A stretch of 64,000 nt of DNA from Branchiostoma floridae (lineage: Eukaryota > Chordata > Leptocardii > Amphioxiformes > Branchiostomatidae). Made by a program: the position numbers and the translations under genes. Position 1 is the first letter of the stretch. The number at the start of each line of letters is the position of its first letter. The stretch lies in contig NC_049987.1 of the NCBI RefSeq assembly GCF_000003815.2, positions 6,441,781 to 6,505,780 of the forward strand, in the 5' to 3' direction. Below are positions 60,001 through 64,000 of this stretch, one piece after another. The notes below the pieces were generated by a model that ran no database searches, was not told the DNA's origin, and was given only the letters and a program-made list of their open reading frames with translations.

Positions 60001-63000
60001 GAGCATGCTCAACCAGCAGCTCGAGGAGCTGAAGCGCCAGCTTGAGGAGGAGACCAAGGCCAAGAACCACCTGTCTCACCAGCTCCGTGCTGCCCAGCAT
60101 GACTGCGACACCCTGAAGGTTCAGCTGGAAGAGGAGCAGGAAGGCAAGGCCGAGATCCAGCGTGCCCTGTCCAAGGCTAACACAGAGGTCACTGCCTGGC
60201 GTGCCAAGTATGAGTCCGACGCCATCCAGCGCGCCGAGGAGCTGGAAGATGCCAAGAAGAAGCTGGCTGCCCGTCTGCAGGATGCTGAGGAACAGGTGGA
60301 GGCCGCCAATGCCAAGTGCAGCTCTCTGGAGAAGGCCAAGAACAGGCTCGCCGGTGAGGTCGAGGACCTCATGATCGACGTTGAGCGGGCCAATGCTGCT
60401 GCAGCTCAGCTAGAGAAGAAGCAGCGTCTGGTTGACAAGCAGATTGGCGAGTGGAAGACCAAGTGCGAGGAGATCGGTGCTGAGCTGGAGACCTCAACTA
60501 AGGAGGCTCGTGCCTACGCCAACGAGCTGTATAAGCTGAAGGGACAGTATGAGGAAACCATGGAGGCCCTGGAATCGCTCAAGAAGGAGAACAAGACTCT
60601 ACATGGTAAAACGAGTTTTTGTTGCTAGCTTCCTTTCTTACAATTTTGTGATATCTTCCTGTAATTCTTCCATAAGCCGTGATTATAGACTACATAAATC
60701 ATTACATGGAAGTTCGATCTTTCGAACTTAAATAATGGACCGATCTCGAGGCCCCGTCCCCTGTTCGATCATGTTCTATTTCGAACAACTCCGTCAAAAA
60801 CAGCGCTTGTCGGACAGAACTGGCCGCCGACACTATTAAGCTAATAATAGCGACTTACTTCGGTTTAACTTTTTTCAGCCACGAAATCTCAGAACGGGCC
60901 GAAAAAATTGCGCTGCCTTTTTTGTTGAGGGCTACATCCACTGGGTACAGTCATTTGATGATACGGCTGATACAGGTGCGGTAAGGGCGTTATAATGTAG
61001 CCATAGTGGCAGCGGGAGGCACCGCATAGCATCATCTTGATGGTGATGAGGAGTGCCCAGTTTCTGACATGCGGTCCATGCACGTGGAAACCAGGGTACA
61101 TAAATCTGTGACAGGGTTTCTACTGCATTTGTAGCATGCATAACAGCTGCATGCATGCTCATGACAAAAACGAACACGATGGTCAAATGTGGCCCAAAAG
61201 TTTCCATTCGAACGCAGAGTATCGGGTTACCGGGGCTCCCGCGCGGTCCCCGCGGAGGGCTGACGGTGACTGAAACATCTTCTACAAGATCGTGATAGTT
61301 AGAAAAGCAACCCCTCGCACGTTTCTCGTCGATATTAAATGAAAACTGGCAGTATGTATACGTCAAATCTTACCGTGTACGTGTGCTGCACAGTTTTGTC
61401 TCAATGTTTTCTGAAATCTGCCTAGTTGGTTGATTAAGAAAGGGTGTTTGGTGGACAAAAAAAAACAAATACCATATTTAGATTGGTCCTAAATTTGACT
61501 GAAAATCCAATTTATTTATATCATATAAGTAATGATTGTAAGATCAAACTTTCTGTCTTAGGAATTTTTCAACTTGTACTTAGAACTATTTTTACAGCCA
61601 AGATAAGGTCAAAAAATCTGCTTTTTCACACTTAAAGACTCATAATTAAAAAATGCATCCATATTTCAAAAATCCCTAAGACACAAATCTGGAGATATTA
61701 GTTGTCGACAATGTAAGTCCTGAAAGAGTTGATTTGCACGCGTTTGGTAAGCGATCTAAATACCATGTTTGGTCGTATGTCGAGTCGCGCTGATAGGGAC
61801 ATGGAGTAATTGATACCGCCGCAAACAAGTGTTGTAATATTCAAGGACACCAATAACGACGCCAGCAGCTTTGTTACATGTCACATGTTCCAAACTAAGC
61901 GGCAGCAAAACTAAGCTTGCCAGATAACGTCTTATATTTATGAAAATGTTTGTTTTTCTTCTGACGTACGGCACCCAGGAAAACAAGGGCTTTTTCTGCG
62001 TGTTTACTGTAACAACCTGCAGGTGACCGCGGATGACCTCCAATAGAACGCCCGTTCTGTTCGATTACGTCATTTGGAACACGATTCGTGTTCTAAATCC
62101 CCACATAGAAGTCTGGAAATTTTGGGGCCAAATTTTACCATCGTGGAAATTGAGAGAAAAAGCAGTTCGGGCACTCGTAGAGAAGAAGCTTGTACTAAAC
62201 GCCAGCTAACAGGACCCTTCTACAAAGTCAGCAAGTGCAGAGTCCCGTGCCTTATACATACCCTGCTCTACACATGCATTCAGCCCATCAACAATATATA
62301 TATATATATATATATAATGCTAAACAGTGGCTCTGCCTCCCAAAACAGCTACACTAGGTGGATGTAGTCTTCAACAAAGAATAGCATTGCAATTTTTCTT
62401 TGGCCATTTCTGTCCCACTGCGGCTGTTTTTGACGGAGGTGTTCGAAATAGAACAGGGGGTTCTACCTGGTTCTATTTGTTCGATATGGCATTCGATCGG
62501 GATCGATCCATTATTGGTTAAGGGATTCTAATATTAAAAACTCTTCAGATGAAATCCACGAACTGACCGACCAACTTGGCGAGGGCGGCAAGACAGTCCA
62601 CGAACTCGAGAAGGCCAAGAAGCGCATGGAGGTAGAGAAGGAGGAACTGCAGACCGCCCTCGAGGAGGCAGAGGGTGCACTGGAAGTAGAGGAGGGCAAA
62701 GTTCTGCGTGTCCAGCTCGAGTTGTCTCAGCTGAAGGCTGATATCGACCGCAGGCTGGCCGAGAAGGACGAGGAGTTTGAGAACACACGGTAAGCATTCC
62801 TTTTTCGATGGAATTTCTGTCATGATTTATTATAAAGTTCAGGTTAGTCCCTTACACAATAACAAATCATTGATAAAATAGCACAACGAAGGAGGCTGAC
62901 ACTTTTATTATAAAATTCGTCATATTTCCTCATCGTCATTGCAGCAAGAATCACCAGAGGGCCTTGGATGCCCTGCAGACTACCCTGGACGTGGAGGCCA

Positions 63001-64000
63001 AGGGAAGGAACGAGGCTGTCAGGGCCAAGAAGAAGCTAGAGGGCGATGTGAATGAGGTCGAGGCCGCTCTAGAAAACGCTTCCAAGGCCAACAACGAGGC
63101 CAGGAAGACCATCAACAAGCTCCAGAACCAGATCCAGGAAGTCCAGGCCACAATCGACGACGAACAGAGGGCACGTGAGGAGGCCCGCGAGCATCTCGCC
63201 ATGTCTGAGCGCCGCTCCAACATGCTGACCGCAGAGCTCGAAGAGCTCCGCAATGGCCTTGACCAGGCCGAGAGGGCCCGCAAGATGACCGAGGCCGAGC
63301 TTGTGGAGTCTTCCGACCGCGTTGGCGAGCTGTCTGCACAGAACACCTCCCTGGCCGGCCACAAGAGGAAGCTGGAGGGTGAGATAGGAACCCTGCAGGC
63401 CGAGCTGGATGAGGTTATGTCTGAGCACAGGCAGACCGAGGAGAAGGCAAAGAAGGCCATTTCTGATGTAAGTAAATCTTTGCTCAAAAAGTGATACTCA
63501 TTCTGTGCATTTGTTTACTTTATCTTTATTCTTGTTTACGTCGTGTTATATATATTTTCTCCATTGTGTTTAACATTTCTTTGTTTCTTGAATAGGCCTC
63601 CCGCATTGCCGAGGACCTGCGCCAGGAGCAGGAACACACCGCTCACATCGAGAAGAGTAAGAAGAACATCGAAGCTGCGATCAAGGACCTGCAGAGGAGA
63701 CTGGACGAGGCTGAGGCTATTGCGATGAAGGGTGGCAAGCGCGCACTGCAGAAGCTGGAGGCCAAGGTGTCTATTGTATCTTAGTAACCGTTTATTTTGC
63801 ATATGGGCAATTTCTCTTTGACGAACTCAATATGGAACAGTTTTAAATTTAGGTGATTGAGAGAAATCGCCTTTTGTTTCACTAACACAGGTGCGTGACC
63901 TGGAGTCAGAACTCGACACTGAGCAGAGGCGCCACCAGGAGACCCTGAAGAACCTGAGGAAGAACGAGCGCCGTCTCAAGGAGCTGAGCTTCCAGGCCGA
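51071..64000 (+). CDS. MHC-4: sarcomeric myosin heavy chain, 3'-partial
   Basis: Same motor and exon plan, running off the window in exon 24. Exons: 51071-51271, 51388-51531, 52742-52898, 53158-53185, 53385-53583, 53922-53985, 54320-54421, 54623-54865, 55028-55296, 55588-55758, 55886-56201, 56739-56815, 56959-57149, 57296-57565, 57755-58010, 58174-58320, 58460-58645, 58817-58903, 59049-59194, 59332-60605, 62549-62789, 62945-63467, 63596-63766, 63891 to the edge. All exon lengths equal those of MHC-3 and no stop interrupts about 1857 residues. Head exons 1-13 are nearly those of MHC-3. The end of exon 14 and exons 15-16 differ most ([38 protein letters not shown]). Intron 20 is 1943 bp because of a mobile-element insertion. 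Only the last residues of the rod and the tail are missing. Confidence 0.95.
52034..52640. mobile_element. About 600-bp insertion in MHC-4 intron 2, unclassified
   Basis: MHC-3 reads GCAGATCGTAAGC and then TCAAACGCGCTATTAATGAC without a break. MHC-4 has about 600 bp between the same two anchors. No terminal repeats or domain were recognised, so a mobile origin is inferred only from the presence/absence pattern. Confidence 0.45.
54049..54238 (-). mobile_element. LINE/SINE-like insertion in MHC-4 intron 6
   Basis: Orthologous in position to the MHC-3 insertion at 36611-36795, with a longer TTTG microsatellite at its left edge. Confidence 0.55.
60732..62517. mobile_element. 1.8-kb DNA element with long inverted repeats in MHC-4 intron 20
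   Basis: The left arm (from 60732 to about 61210) and the right arm (from about 62085 to 62517) are imperfect reverse complements over several hundred bases. Shared landmarks are ATAATGGAYCGATC, TTCTATTTCGAACA, CTCCGTCAAAAACAGC, CTACATCCAC and CACGATGGT. TTAA flanks both sides (60728-60731 and 62518-62521). The homologous introns of MHC-1, -2 and -3 are 102-189 bp, about what remains here once the element is set aside. No transposase frame was seen. It could be a foldback-type or long-TIR piggyBac-like non-autonomous element. Confidence 0.75.

Noticed and set aside
15300-64000. The whole array as an assembly duplication of one gene
   Set aside because: Copies differ by transposon presence, intron content and many coding changes, including loop 2 and the lever arm. 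Two haplotypes of one locus could not be placed in series with such different spacers without read conflict, although local mis-joins remain possible.

Overview
The window is a head-to-tail tandem array of four sarcomeric (class II) myosin heavy chain (MHC) genes, all on the + strand. I call them MHC-1 to MHC-4. MHC-1 (166-10333) lacks its first three exons. MHC-2 (15300-27053) is complete in extent but has a frameshift. MHC-3 (33775-45749) is complete and intact. MHC-4 (51071 onwards) runs off the right edge inside exon 24. Many short introns, TATA promoters with a tiny non-coding leader exon, and invertebrate-style MHC sequence indicate an invertebrate animal. The layout and repeat types best fit a cephalochordate (amphioxus, Branchiostoma), but that is inference, not a sequence match. 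Two N runs (1099-1198 and 3432-3726) mark it as a draft assembly.

All four genes use one 26-coding-exon plan. In MHC-3 the exons sum to 5805 nt, or 1934 residues, the usual length of a muscle MHC. The order is SH3-like N-terminus, P-loop, switch I, switch II, loop 2, SH2/SH1 cysteines, converter, one clear IQ motif plus a second light-chain site, the head-rod proline, and about 1090 residues of coiled-coil rod. I see no mutually exclusive exon cassettes, so isoform diversity here appears to come from gene copies.

The copies are not simple duplicates. Intron similarity switches partners along the genes. From intron 3 to intron 13, MHC-1, -3 and -4 share introns and MHC-2 is the outlier. From intron 14 to the 3' end, MHC-2 and MHC-3 share introns. 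MHC-4 leaves the group between exon 14 and about intron 16 and rejoins later. Intron 23 is similar in all four. A stranded gene-2-type intron end inside MHC-3 intron 2 fixes one crossover point. This is what gene conversion or unequal crossing-over in a tandem array should leave.

Between genes, the MHC-2/3 and MHC-3/4 spacers are alignable paralogues, while the MHC-1/2 spacer is mostly unrelated. Mobile DNA separates the copies. A 965-bp TTAA-flanked piggyBac-like non-autonomous element lies downstream of MHC-2. A 1.8-kb element with long inverted repeats lies in MHC-4 intron 20. LINE- or SINE-like tails and a retroelement relic are also present. Conserved core promoters lie before MHC-2, -3 and -4, and a conserved 3' UTR block with an ATTAAA signal follows MHC-1, -2 and -3.
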